From assembly GCF_020215645.1 (NCBI RefSeq), contig NZ_CP084058.1, positions 1,612,001-1,676,000 on the forward strand: a stretch of DNA of 64,000 nucleotides. The letters run 5' to 3'. The notes under the pieces are model-generated. The model ran no database searches. It had not been told where the DNA came from and was given only the letters and a program-made list of their open reading frames with translations. Made by a program: the position numbers and the translations under genes. This DNA comes from Nonomuraea gerenzanensis. Lineage in GTDB: Bacteria; Actinomycetota; Actinomycetes; Streptosporangiales; Streptosporangiaceae. Numbering within the stretch: position 1 is the first letter of the stretch; every line of letters begins with the position of its first letter. This document shows, piece after piece, positions 22,943 through 32,124 of the stretch.

Positions 22943-23267
22943 CCCCGTGAACTTAACCGTGATGGTCAACCCCAAAACGCCACACCAGTCACCCTGATCC
23001 CCATGTTTTGATTCGGTGAACACAGTGCCGTTCCTGTGCAGGTAAGCACCGGTCCGCGGTGCTGGTGCTGATCACCGGTGGTTCTCGTGCGGCAGCAGGA
23101 GATGCCCTTCGTGCGGCTTGCGGGGTGACTTCGCGTCGGTCCGCTGCTGCATGCGCCGGCTAAGCAGCCGGCGAGCCCCGGAAGTGCGCCCGCCCCATCG
23201 CGTAGCGGAGATTTGCGAACCAAGACTGATGTGAGCATTTTTTCGCCCATGGTGACACACAGCCTTT
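22943..23267. other. 325-bp intergenic region, no gene seen
   Basis: It lies between the divergent betaine operon and the pentapeptide-repeat gene and must hold both promoters. A few AT-richer patches occur (agcattttttcgccc near 23234), but no convincing -35/-10 pair or RNA structure is seen. Confidence 0.5.
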
Positions 23268-24644
23268 ATGGTGCCTCTCGTGGAGAACTCAGAAAAAGGC
23301 GCCGCCCGTTCCGGCGTGGTCAAAAAGGTAAGGCTGGGGGTGATGGCGCTGGCCTGCTGCTTAGTGGTGGCCGCTACGTCGGTTCTCCTGTTCGGGCCTC
23401 TCACTGACATGATCGCCCTGCACGACGTGGCCAATGTGGCGAGTGCCGATCGGCCGAAGGAGTTACGCATCGCGCGGGATGCCGCGCGCGGGCGCATCAT
23501 TCAGGTCATCCTTGGAATACTGGGCGTCGGTGGTTTCGTCTACACCGCTCGCAACTTCACGCTGGCCAGGCAGCAGAGCGAACTGAACCGACGAACCCTG
23601 GAACTGGCCACGCTGCAGGCACACGAGCAGATGGAAACCACTCGGCGGTCACTCACCCAAAATGAGAGCGCGCAGATGACCGATCGGTTCATGCGAGCGA
23701 TCGACCAGTTGGGCAGTGAGGCGGCCGACATCCGGCTCGGCGGCATTCATTCGCTGGAGCGAATAGCGCAGGACTCTCCTCGAGATCATCCGGCGGTCAT
23801 GGAGGCTCTGACGGCCTTCGTACGACGAGTATCGAAAACACGCTCGGAGGAGGTGCCACAGGATCTGCAAGCAGCCGTGACGACGCTGGTACGCAGACTG
23901 CCGGACTCTGATCGGGGACGGTTGAATCTACGCGGTGCGCGGATGGACGGTCTGGACCTCATCGATGCGCATTTAGCCCGAGCCGATCTCACCGGAGCCC
24001 GGCTTGCCGGAGCAGACCTTAGCCGGGCCGATCTGACGGGAGCCACGCTGGCCGGGGTTGACCTGAGCAAGGCGCGGTTGTGCAAGGTACGTATGGGCGG
24101 AGCGCAGCTCACACAGGCTGTTCTTCGGGGGGCTGACCTGTCCGCCGCCGGGCTGGTGAAGGCGGAGATCGCCGACGCGGATCTGAGCGATGCATGCCTG
24201 AGGCAGGCCGACCTCGGCGGCGCGAAGGGGGAGCAGGCGAGGTTCTGCGGAGCGGATCTGACTGGAGCCGATCTGGCCTGCGCTGAACTGACTTCAGCCG
24301 ACTTCACAGGAGCGACCCTGATGGACAGCAGATGGGCCGGAGCCACGCTGAACAAGGCGGTGCTGTCCGGCGCCCGAGCTGACCGGGCGGTGTTCGCCGC
24401 AGCCATTCTGACGGACGCCGTGATCAGCACCGCGTTCTTGGGCGGGACGGATTTGAGTGATTGCCGGTTGGACAACGCCAATCTCTCCGGTGCCCGGCTC
24501 GCGGGAGCCCTGATGAACGGCGTGGATCTCACCAGAGTGAAACTGATGGGGCTGGATCTCAGCGGAGCCGTGGCGACGGACACTACTCGCCTGCCGTCCG
24601 GTTGGCAGCGGGAACCGGACGGATCAGTCCGCCGTGGGGGCTGA
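23268..24644 (+). CDS. Membrane-anchored pentapeptide-repeat protein with three TTA codons
   Basis: A 458-residue protein. Two N-terminal membrane segments (about 23-45 and 74-92) precede a linker. From about residue 222 to 435 there is a long run of A(D/N)LxxA pentapeptide repeats, expected to form a right-handed quadrilateral beta-helix. Such proteins are used as scaffolds or decoys (for example DNA-mimic gyrase protectors), and membrane-tethered forms occur in actinobacterial conflict loci; the function here is unknown. Leucine is encoded by TTA at 23361, 23463 and 23973, a rare codon in this GC class. Its neighbour is the convergent nSTAND gene. Confidence 0.85.
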   Translation: MVPLVENSEKGAARSGVVKKVRLGVMALACCLVVAATSVLLFGPLTDMIALHDVANVASADRPKELRIARDAARGRIIQVILGILGVGGFVYTARNFTLARQQSELNRRTLELATLQAHEQMETTRRSLTQNESAQMTDRFMRAIDQLGSEAADIRLGGIHSLERIAQDSPRDHPAVMEALTAFVRRVSKTRSEEVPQDLQAAVTTLVRRLPDSDRGRLNLRGARMDGLDLIDAHLARADLTGARLAGADLSRADLTGATLAGVDLSKARLCKVRMGGAQLTQAVLRGADLSAAGLVKAEIADADLSDACLRQADLGGAKGEQARFCGADLTGADLACAELTSADFTGATLMDSRWAGATLNKAVLSGARADRAVFAAAILTDAVISTAFLGGTDLSDCRLDNANLSGARLAGALMNGVDLTRVKLMGLDLSGAVATDTTRLPSGWQREPDGSVRRGG

Positions 24645-24677
24645 GCTGTGCACGGCCTCACTGACTCGCGCGCCGTT

Positions 24678-26339
24678 TCACGTAGCTGGGTCGCCGATCT
24701 CGTCCTGGATGTGGTCGTGCAGGATGCGGGCCTCATCGTCCTCGGCCACTGTCATGACAGTGCGCAGGATGCTGAGCGCCGCCATCTGCTGCCCCGCCTG
24801 CGCCAGCGCCCTCGCGAGTTCGATTCTGATGGACGGGTCCACAGGCAGGCGGGCCGCTGCGGCACGCAGCTGGCCCTGGGCGGCGGCGACATCTCCTCGG
24901 GCGAGCGAGATCCGGCCGATTGCCGCGAGCATGACTCCGACTGCGGCCTTGTCCTGCTGCGTCTCCAGCAGGACAAGCACCCGCTGGTAGGCGTCCAGGG
25001 CCTCGCTCAGATCTCCGCGAGCGTAGAAGATGTTGCCGAGGATGGTGTGCGCGCCGATCTGCGTTCGCATGTCTTGAGACGCGGCGGCGGCCTGCCGTAC
25101 ATGCCTTTCGGCCCTGTCCTGATCACCGTCCACAAGAGCGTCGACGGCGGCGCACAACCGATCGGCCGGCAAGATGATCGTGGGTACGATGGCGCCTGCT
25201 CGTTGGCCGAGTTGCCCGAGAGGTTCCAGCAACCGATCGCTGCCCACCGTGTAGACGCGTGCTTCATCAGTGACCCGCACTTGCAGGATCGACCGGTTCA
25301 CCAGCGCTCTCATCAGAGAGTTGGGCATTCCCGCCGTTTCCGCCAAGCCCTCGGTCAGCTGCTGTGCCGCCCCGAAAGAGGAGATGAAGGTGGTGGCCAG
25401 CCATGAGCACAAGCGGATGGGATCGTAGCCGAAGCCGGTGGCCACTTCCTGGATGGCCAGCCACAACGCCTCCCGCAGGGCGTCGTTCGCCGCAACGTGC
25501 TGCGTCTCGGTGAGAGACCTCTCGTCCTCCGGCCATACTCGCCACATATGGGTACAGACTGCTTGCAGATGCCATGGGTGCACAGTCGACAAGCGCCGCT
25601 CCGAGCGTATTCTGCCCGCCTGGTCCACGATCCTGACCGTGGTCAGGTCTTCCACCAGCGCTTCCGCCACGTTGGGCGAGACGACGCGGCTGGTGGTGTC
25701 GCGCACGGGATCCCGGATGGCTTCGACGGCGGAGTGCGGGGACAGACCGGTGAGCTCGAACAGGGCGATGTCCGGAATGAACTGCTCGATCTCGCGCCGG
25801 AGAGCGTCGAGTCGATCGTCACGAACGCACAGCAGCAGATGGACGTGCTGAGCGCTGGTCAAGGCGTGGAGGAGCTCGCGCCGTTCGTCGCTCCGGTCGC
25901 CCAGGTACATGTCTTCGATATGGTCAATACAGGCGAATACGGGCTTCGACCTGTGTTGGATCTGTCGCAGGAACTGGCCGATGCTCAGGGGTGGCAGCGG
26001 TCTCTCTGGCGCCCAACTCCTGAGCAAGGTGCGAGTCAACGGGTTCGGCGACAGAGCCGAGGCTTCTGGGAATGGTGGCCCACCCGCCACTCTGCCGACT
26101 GGAAGGACACGCGCGCCGAGTCGCTGCATGCGTGGCACGACACCGCTGTGCAGCAGAGAGGACTTCCCCGTTCCCGGCGCACCGTGTAGCACCGTCAACG
26201 TCCTCGTACGCCAAAGGTCCGAAGCGCGAGCGGTTTCCTGGTCCCGCCCTTCGAACAACAGTTCTTCGGACTGTCGATAAGGGCGCATGCCGGGAAACGG
26301 ACAATGAACGCTACTGGCCGTCATATTATTCACGGCCAT
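24678..26339 (-). CDS. nSTAND1-type NTPase with C-terminal TPR-like helices
   Basis: A 553-residue protein that opens with CPFPGMRPYRQSEELLFEGRD, the entry motif of nSTAND1 NTPases (PYxGLxPF...FGR). Walker A is GAPGTGKSS, a Walker B-like strand is VFACIDHIED, and a later LCVRDDRLDALR resembles the sensor region. The last 150 residues are repeated helices of TPR type (ARGDLSEALDAYQRVLVLLE, LARGDVAAAQGQLRAAAARL). STAND proteins are signal-gated switches, often in defence or programmed-death systems. No effector domain is visible in this polypeptide. ATG 26339 follows AAGGTG with a good spacing; an in-frame GTG at 26366 lacks one. Confidence 0.75.
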   Translation of the reverse strand: MAVNNMTASSVHCPFPGMRPYRQSEELLFEGRDQETARASDLWRTRTLTVLHGAPGTGKSSLLHSGVVPRMQRLGARVLPVGRVAGGPPFPEASALSPNPLTRTLLRSWAPERPLPPLSIGQFLRQIQHRSKPVFACIDHIEDMYLGDRSDERRELLHALTSAQHVHLLLCVRDDRLDALRREIEQFIPDIALFELTGLSPHSAVEAIRDPVRDTTSRVVSPNVAEALVEDLTTVRIVDQAGRIRSERRLSTVHPWHLQAVCTHMWRVWPEDERSLTETQHVAANDALREALWLAIQEVATGFGYDPIRLCSWLATTFISSFGAAQQLTEGLAETAGMPNSLMRALVNRSILQVRVTDEARVYTVGSDRLLEPLGQLGQRAGAIVPTIILPADRLCAAVDALVDGDQDRAERHVRQAAAASQDMRTQIGAHTILGNIFYARGDLSEALDAYQRVLVLLETQQDKAAVGVMLAAIGRISLARGDVAAAQGQLRAAAARLPVDPSIRIELARALAQAGQQMAALSILRTVMTVAEDDEARILHDHIQDEIGDPAT

Positions 26340-26456
26340 AGCCGACACCTTGGCGAGGAGGGACACTGTAGCAACAATAGAGGAAGTTCACTCTCCGACG
26401 CCCGCTCTGCCTGGTCGGTGAAGCGGCCCGCGACGCCCGTAGCGCATGTGCATCCT

Positions 26457-26654
26457 TCATGGTGACTCATCCGATTGGGTGGGCTCACCAGGAGGGTCGC
26501 CGCCGAAGAGCGGCTCCGCTGGATCTGTGTCGGCCGCCAGGATCCGGGTGACAATCTGATCCAGACAAAGTGGTCCGATCGCCTCGATTTCGGACAAGAG
26601 TGAATTGCTCAGATCGATGATTTCGGTCTCGACGTCGCGCTCAGAGTGCGCCAT
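26457..26654 (-). CDS. 65-residue acidic protein of unknown function
   Basis: A short gene with a good ribosome binding site (GAGG, 5 bp before ATG 26654). The N-terminal two thirds look helical (IIDLSNSLLSEIEAIGPL, then LDQIVTRILAA). The C-terminal tail is disordered and rich in Pro, Gly, Asp, Glu and Ser, ending QSDESP. It lies 117 bp upstream of the nSTAND start on the same strand and is divergent from the NB-ARC/TPR gene. It could be a RiPP-like precursor for the HExxH protein or an adaptor for the STAND protein. It lacks the F-x-S-x-x terminus of FxsA precursors, so neither role is established. Confidence 0.55.
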   Translation of the reverse strand: MAHSERDVETEIIDLSNSLLSEIEAIGPLCLDQIVTRILAADTDPAEPLFGGDPPGEPTQSDESP

Positions 26655-26787
26655 CGTGGCCTCTGCCCCCTTCCGTGTGCCCCGACAATCATCATCGACG
26701 GGCGCCGCCGTGGCTACTGTCTCCCTTGCTCAAAAACGTTGGCTTCCATGTTTAGGATGACTGTGTGCTGAGTTTTTTGGAGCAGAC

Positions 26788-29292
26788 ATGACCGAGATGC
26801 GGCGCAAACCTCACGTTTGGGGACGAATCCCTCCGCGTAACAAGGACTTCACTGGACGGGAGCACCTTCTCGAACGGCTTCTGCGCGGTGTAAGCGGCGG
26901 CGTCACCGCAGTGCTGCCGACCGCGCTCCATGGACTCGGCGGGGTAGGAAAGACGCAAATCGCCGCTGAATTTGCACATCGACACAAAGCGGACTATGAC
27001 GTCGTTTGGTGGGTCCCATCCGATCAGCCGATGCTCATCCCCTCTTCGATCGCCCGGCTCGCTCCTCACCTCAACCTGCCCAAGGCCAACGAGATCGGGG
27101 TGGCCGAAGCCGCGGAAGGGGTGATCGAGGCGCTGCGCAAGGGTGAGCCATACGACCAGTGGCTTCTCATCTTCGACAACGCGCACGACCCAGAGTCGAT
27201 CATGCAGTACGTCCCCGACGGACCGGGCGGTGTCCTGATCACGTCGCGCAACTTCGCATGGGACGGCGTCGTGGACACGCTGACCGTGGACGTGTTCTCC
27301 CGTGAGGAGAGCCGCCGGTTCCTCGACCGGCGCGTCCCGGGCATCGGAGGAAGTGAGGCCGACGCGCTGGCCGAGGCGCTCGGCGACCTGCCGTTGGCCC
27401 TCGACCAGGCCGGTGCCCTGCAATCGGAGACGGGCATGCCGGTAGGGGAGTACCTCACGCTTCTTCGCGATCAGACCGGCAAACTCCTGGCCGAAGGCCG
27501 GCCGATGGAGTACGACGTGCCGCTGACGGCGACATGGGCTCTGTCAGTGTCGACCTTGCATGAGGAGCAACCCGACGCGGTCGAGTTGCTGCATCTGTTG
27601 GCCTTCTTCGGCGCCGACCCCATTCCCCGCGACGTACTCAGCACAGGCCGAGGTACGGTCGATCCCCCCTTGTCCGACATCCTCGACGATCCGCTCCAGT
27701 TCAGCAGGGCAGTCCAGGCGCTCGGCCGCTACGCGCTCGTCCAGATCGACAGGGAAAACCAGACCATCCTCGTCCATCGCTTGGTCCAGGCCCTGCTGCG
27801 GGAGGACGTCAGCGAGAACGAACGCGAGCGATTCCGCCGCAACGTGCAACGGCTCCTGGCCGCCGCCGTGCCGCTCCAGCCGGACGACACCACCACCTGG
27901 CCGACGTTCGCACGACTGATGCCGCATCTGGAGCCGGCGCAGATGGCGCAGTCGCCCGACTCGACGGTCCGGCCGCTGATGCACAATGTGGTCCGGTATT
28001 TGTACCAGTCCGGAAACGCGCCAGGTGCCCTTGCCCTCGCAGCAGAATGCGTGGCCGCTTGGCAGGCTCATCCGGGAGCCACCTCGCGCGAGTTGTGCAC
28101 CATGCAGCGGCATCTCAGCATCTCTCTGCGGTTCGTGGGCCGATACAAAGAGGCTTTCGAAGTAGGCTCCCAGGCCCTCACGGAGGCCGAGCACTCGCTT
28201 GGCGCCGAGGACGAGGAGACGCTGCGGCTGACCAACAATCACTGCACCGACCTGCGGGCCATGGGGTTGTTCGCCGAATCGTTCGCACTGAGCTCGTCTG
28301 CGGTGGAGAGGCATCGTGCCGCGTTCGGTGACGAGGACGAACGCACGCTACGGATGCGGACCAGCCTGGCCCTCGACCTCACGCTCACCAGCCGGTACGA
28401 AGAGGCCGAGCGGCTGCTCAAGCGCGTCTACAGCGCACTACGCGACCTTTACGGCTCTCCGAACCATCCCACCGCTCAGATCGTCATGAACAATCTGGTC
28501 CGGGTCATCAGGCTGCGTGGCGACTACTCCGAGGCGCGCGAGCTCGGAGAGGATGTCTACGCGGTCGGCGTGGCGACGCTCGGTGCCGACCATCCGACCA
28601 CGCTCAGGGCAGCCAGCGACCTGGCCATCGCCATGCGCAAGGCCGAAGGAGGCAGCAGCGATGTCCTCCACTACGCAGAGGATCTCGTGCAGCGCTATCG
28701 GCGTCTCATGGGCGATCAGCACCCCGACAAACTGGCTGCCGATATGGCCTTGGTCAACGCCTACCGTGAGGCAAGGCGCATCCCTGACGCCGTAGCCGCC
28801 GCCGAGCTCATCACCTTGGCCTATGCCCAGGTTTACGGCTCGGATCATCCCTACACGCATGGCTGCCGGCACAATCTGGCGCTGTTGATCAGGCTGGCGG
28901 GAGACCACGGGAAATCTCGTGAGATGCATGAATTCGTCGTCTCCCGGCTGACGGAGCTGCTCGGTCCCGCTCACCACTACACGTTGACCGCTGTGCTCGG
29001 CTACATCAGTGATCTGGCGTCGCTCGGCCACTGGGACAAAGCCGTGGCCCTGGGCGAGGACGCCCTGGCTGACCTGCGGCAGCTGCTCGGAGCCGCTCAC
29101 CCGATGACGCTGGGATGCATGGCCAACCTCGCACTCGACATGTCCAAGCTGGGCAGGACGGACGAGGCCATCGCCCTGCAGGCCGATGCGCTGACCAGTC
29201 TCCAGCGACGGCTGGGTGAGGGGCATCCGACGGTTGCTGCGGTGGGCAACGGTGAACGCCTGGACTTCGACTTCGACGCGTTGCCGATCTAA
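26788..29292 (+). CDS. NB-ARC/TPR protein resembling FxSxx-COOH system TPR proteins
   Basis: An 834-residue STAND-type regulator. The N-terminal PPRNKDFTGREHLLERLL is the family entry, Walker A is GLGGVGKT with K55, Walker B-like WLLIFDNAHD is followed by GGVLITSRN, and LGDLPLALDQAGA corresponds to the GLPL-like element. From about residue 400 to 820 there are kinesin-light-chain-like TPRs (GADHPTTLRAASDLAIAM and GAAHPMTLGCMANLALDM are typical units). In actinobacteria this architecture accompanies FxSxx-COOH RiPP loci and other peptide-modification loci. The ATG follows TTTGGAGCAG. It converges with the HExxH gene, sharing four bases at the stops. Confidence 0.8.
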   Translation: MTEMRRKPHVWGRIPPRNKDFTGREHLLERLLRGVSGGVTAVLPTALHGLGGVGKTQIAAEFAHRHKADYDVVWWVPSDQPMLIPSSIARLAPHLNLPKANEIGVAEAAEGVIEALRKGEPYDQWLLIFDNAHDPESIMQYVPDGPGGVLITSRNFAWDGVVDTLTVDVFSREESRRFLDRRVPGIGGSEADALAEALGDLPLALDQAGALQSETGMPVGEYLTLLRDQTGKLLAEGRPMEYDVPLTATWALSVSTLHEEQPDAVELLHLLAFFGADPIPRDVLSTGRGTVDPPLSDILDDPLQFSRAVQALGRYALVQIDRENQTILVHRLVQALLREDVSENERERFRRNVQRLLAAAVPLQPDDTTTWPTFARLMPHLEPAQMAQSPDSTVRPLMHNVVRYLYQSGNAPGALALAAECVAAWQAHPGATSRELCTMQRHLSISLRFVGRYKEAFEVGSQALTEAEHSLGAEDEETLRLTNNHCTDLRAMGLFAESFALSSSAVERHRAAFGDEDERTLRMRTSLALDLTLTSRYEEAERLLKRVYSALRDLYGSPNHPTAQIVMNNLVRVIRLRGDYSEARELGEDVYAVGVATLGADHPTTLRAASDLAIAMRKAEGGSSDVLHYAEDLVQRYRRLMGDQHPDKLAADMALVNAYREARRIPDAVAAAELITLAYAQVYGSDHPYTHGCRHNLALLIRLAGDHGKSREMHEFVVSRLTELLGPAHHYTLTAVLGYISDLASLGHWDKAVALGEDALADLRQLLGAAHPMTLGCMANLALDMSKLGRTDEAIALQADALTSLQRRLGEGHPTVAAVGNGERLDFDFDALPI

Positions 29293-30581
29293 GCGCGCTC
29301 ACCCTCGCGCGGCCGTCGTGTGCTCGCGGCATCGAAGTCGCGTTGATGCCGGGCGGCGGCGGCACGCGCGAGTTCGACGGCGGAAAGAGGTACTTCCTCT
29401 TCGGCGAATGTGTGCAGCCTCCGCAACATGCCGTCCACGAATCGGCGTCCGATCGGCGTCAGGGCCGTGCTCTCGTAGATCACCCGCGCGGTCTTCGCCG
29501 CGGCCTCCCGCCATCGGGCGAACTCGGCGTGCGCCATGGGGCTGTCGTCTATCTGGCGCTGTCGCCGCCAGAAATCAGCGACACCGAGATGGGCGTAGGT
29601 CCCGTGCAGCAGACCGGACAGGGGGCGAGGGTCACGCCGCCACGGCGCGTAGTAACGCGCCTCAGGATCCGGCTTGATCAGATCGACCAGATAGAGGAGC
29701 ACTGTGAGCTTGGCGTGCTGGACCTCGTGAGCCAGTGCCGAGGCCAGCGTCCGGGCACACGTGGGGCGGGCCAGCGCGACGCAGCCGAAAACGGTGCGCG
29801 AAGTGCCGCTGGCCGCCCACCCGCCGCGCGACAGAGGAGTGACGGCTGAGAGCATCGACATGATCTCGTCGGCCGTCGATGCATGGCTGTCGCACAGTAT
29901 CGTCCACGCTTCCTGGAACAACCTCTGCCACTCCAGGACCTCGGCGCCGGTGAGGCGCGTGGCGAGTTGAGGGCCGGCGGGGAAGCGATATGGATCGAGA
30001 TCGTCCAGGGCGAGGCGCAAGACACCATGCGGATGCTCGGCCACTATGCGCCGAAGCCCCAACCATCCATCAGCGTCGCGAGCATAGTCGACGGGAAGGC
30101 CGACGCGTGATCGGGGGGAGCTGACCGTGCTGTTGGACGATGTGACGCGGATCAGACAGTCTTCCGAGCCGATCACTGCGGCGCCGAGTGAGGGGAACAT
30201 GACGGATTCACACTGATGGGACAATCGGGCTTCGAAGGGGAGCCCTGCCCGTATCCCCGCCGTGGCAGCCAGGACGGCCAGCTGTGAGGCTTCCCGAGCG
30301 CCTCCTCCCTGGCGTAAGGCCCCCACGGTCGCCAGTGCCCACCCGCCAACGGCGGGATACCGGAGAAGGGCATCGACATCTTCGGGTGCCGTCACGTGCA
30401 TGCGCGCCAGCTCGTCGAAGGATCTGCTGACCTCCGCGGATGCGGCTGTGTCGGCCACTACCTTGATGAGTATCAGATGGCGATCGCGGGCCGCGGCCGA
30501 CAGGAAGCGGCCGGCCTGCGACCCACCTTGCCCACCTGCCAGGGCGTCGAACAGCTGATACGGAATCACGAGCCGATTCAC
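29289..30581 (-). CDS. HExxH-motif protein, candidate aKG-HExxH peptide beta-hydroxylase
   Basis: A 430-residue protein whose only catalytic signature is HEVQH at residues 285-289, inside LASALAHEVQHAKLTVLLYL. This matches the mod_HExxH family (HEXXH-containing putative peptide modification protein), members of which are 2-oxoglutarate-dependent beta-hydroxylases of RiPP precursors. The N-terminal 200 residues are helical with YPAVGGWALATVGAL, a stretch typical of the family. It may instead be an unrelated metallopeptidase, but the neighbouring TPR gene favours peptide modification. No radical SAM partner is in the window. The start is GTG at 30581 with a weak GGGG site. Confidence 0.7.
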   Translation of the reverse strand: MNRLVIPYQLFDALAGGQGGSQAGRFLSAAARDRHLILIKVVADTAASAEVSRSFDELARMHVTAPEDVDALLRYPAVGGWALATVGALRQGGGAREASQLAVLAATAGIRAGLPFEARLSHQCESVMFPSLGAAVIGSEDCLIRVTSSNSTVSSPRSRVGLPVDYARDADGWLGLRRIVAEHPHGVLRLALDDLDPYRFPAGPQLATRLTGAEVLEWQRLFQEAWTILCDSHASTADEIMSMLSAVTPLSRGGWAASGTSRTVFGCVALARPTCARTLASALAHEVQHAKLTVLLYLVDLIKPDPEARYYAPWRRDPRPLSGLLHGTYAHLGVADFWRRQRQIDDSPMAHAEFARWREAAAKTARVIYESTALTPIGRRFVDGMLRRLHTFAEEEVPLSAVELARAAAARHQRDFDAASTRRPREGERA

Positions 30582-31195
30582 GACGAGAACCCCGCTTCAT
30601 GCAAAGGCTGTTGAGGATGGTTCCCATGTCATCCCGCCAACAACTATGCCACGCTCGGCGAGCTCCTCATATGAGGGTCGAGACGCCCATTGGTCATATC
30701 GCGATTTCAGCGGCTGTCAATTACCAGGCAGGAAAATAGGTCAGCCGATTGGGTGGGGCTTTCAAGTTGTGCAAGGCCGCTGATGGCCGGCCCTTCGCGC
30801 GTCTCTCGAAGAAAGAACAGGCGGCGGCGAACAGCGCGACGACAGTGCCAGGACCCACCTGCCGGGCCAGGCCAGGCCTGCTTGCCGCATTCGTCAGGGC
30901 TCGTTATGCACCCTGTCCTTTCGCCGGCCGCCGCCTTCGACTTTCGCCGCGAGTTTCTTGACCTGCTCCCGGCCGGACGCGCCACGTCGTCATCCGCGCG
31001 GCTCAGCGGATCGGTCTGCGCCCGCGTCCGGTCGCGGAGCGAAGCCAGAACATCTCGTCGGCGAGCGCAGGGCGTGCTCGACGCATTGTCCATCGTCACG
31101 GGCATCGGCCAGCCAATGTGCCTGCTTGGTCTGACCATTTTCCGGGGTCGGTCGTCGGGACCTGGCATGACACCGTGTCGGTGAGGTGGCGGGGG
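30582..31195. other. 614-bp region without a recognisable gene
   Basis: It lies between the HExxH gene (reading left) and the SDR gene (also reading left). Both strands carry stop-free stretches of about 150 codons, but their translations are Arg/Ser-rich and match nothing I recognise. A decayed gene or a regulatory region for the HExxH gene is possible. Confidence 0.5.
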
Positions 31196-31978
31196 TCAAG
31201 GCTGGAGTGAGGTGACGAACTGTGACATGCCGGTCAGCCAGCGGTCCGGGTCCTCGGCCTTGCGGCGGGCGTACTCGGCGACCTCCGGGTGCGGGAGGAT
31301 GTGGAAGCGCTCGGCGGCCAGGCCGTCGATGACCGCCGTCGCCACCTCGGCAGGGTCGAGCACTGCGCCCGACGCGCGCACCGCCCTGGCCGTCAGGTGG
31401 TCGGTGTCGATGCCGTGCTCCAGCATCGCAGTCCGCACCCCCTGCGGGCACAGGACGCTGACCTTGACGCCCTTGGCGGCGTAGTGGATGGCGAGCCACT
31501 CGGCGAACGCGACCGCCGCCGCCTTCGACACCGCGTACGGGGCGTCGCCGGGGCAGCTGATCAGGCCCGCGGCGGAGCACGTGTTGAGCAGGTAGCCGCC
31601 GCCCCTGGCCACCATGGAGGGCACGACGGCGCGGGCGGCGTACACGTGCGCCATGACGTTCACCGCGAGCAGGCTGCTCCACTCCTCGGCGGGGGCGTCC
31701 AGGCCGTGGCCGCCGATGATGCCGGCGTTGGAGCAGAACAGGTCCACGGGGCCGAACCGGGTGTCGGCGAGGGCGGCCACCTCGGGCTCGGAGGAGACGT
31801 CCACGCGGACGGGGACGGCGCGCGAGCCGATCTCGCCGGCCACCGCGGCGGCGCCCGCCTCGTCCAGGTCGGCCACCACCACCCCGGCCGCGCCCTCGGC
31901 GGCGAACCTGAGCGCGAGCGCGCGGCCGATCCCGCTGGCGGCTCCCGTGACGACGACGACCTTGTCCCGTACCAGCAT
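31196..31978 (-). CDS. SDR-family NAD(P)-dependent oxidoreductase
   Basis: A 260-residue classical short-chain dehydrogenase. The cofactor motif is TGAASGIG, an acidic residue ends the second strand (VVVADLDEAG, suggesting NAD preference), NAGIIGG follows, and the catalytic Ser lies in NTCSAAGL with the Tyr-Lys pair in PYAVSKAAA. A C-terminal DPDRWLTGMSQF tail is typical of mycobacterial and actinomycete SDRs of unknown substrate. It stands alone and is divergent from the secreted acidic protein gene. Confidence 0.85.
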   Translation of the reverse strand: MLVRDKVVVVTGAASGIGRALALRFAAEGAAGVVVADLDEAGAAAVAGEIGSRAVPVRVDVSSEPEVAALADTRFGPVDLFCSNAGIIGGHGLDAPAEEWSSLLAVNVMAHVYAARAVVPSMVARGGGYLLNTCSAAGLISCPGDAPYAVSKAAAVAFAEWLAIHYAAKGVKVSVLCPQGVRTAMLEHGIDTDHLTARAVRASGAVLDPAEVATAVIDGLAAERFHILPHPEVAEYARRKAEDPDRWLTGMSQFVTSLQP

Positions 31979-32124
31979 GAGCGCTCTCCTCGAACGGATG
32001 CGGCGGGATCACGCCCACCACTTTTAGAACAAGATTCTACTGTGTGGTCCTGTCGCCCGACAGATGAGAGGTTTCTCATCTGTACCTCAGCGTGGTCTCC
32101 TCAAAAGCCGCCAAGGTCGAACCC

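Noticed and set aside
26457..26654. The 65-aa protein as a canonical FxSxx-COOH precursor (FxsA)
   Set aside because: It ends QSDESP and lacks the required F-x-S-x-x C-terminus, and no radical SAM maturase is nearby; kept only as an unknown.
30690..31184. Two overlapping frames of about 150-165 codons on opposite strands
   Set aside because: Both translations are Arg/Ser-rich and unrecognised, with no convincing ribosome binding site; listed only as an unexplained gap.
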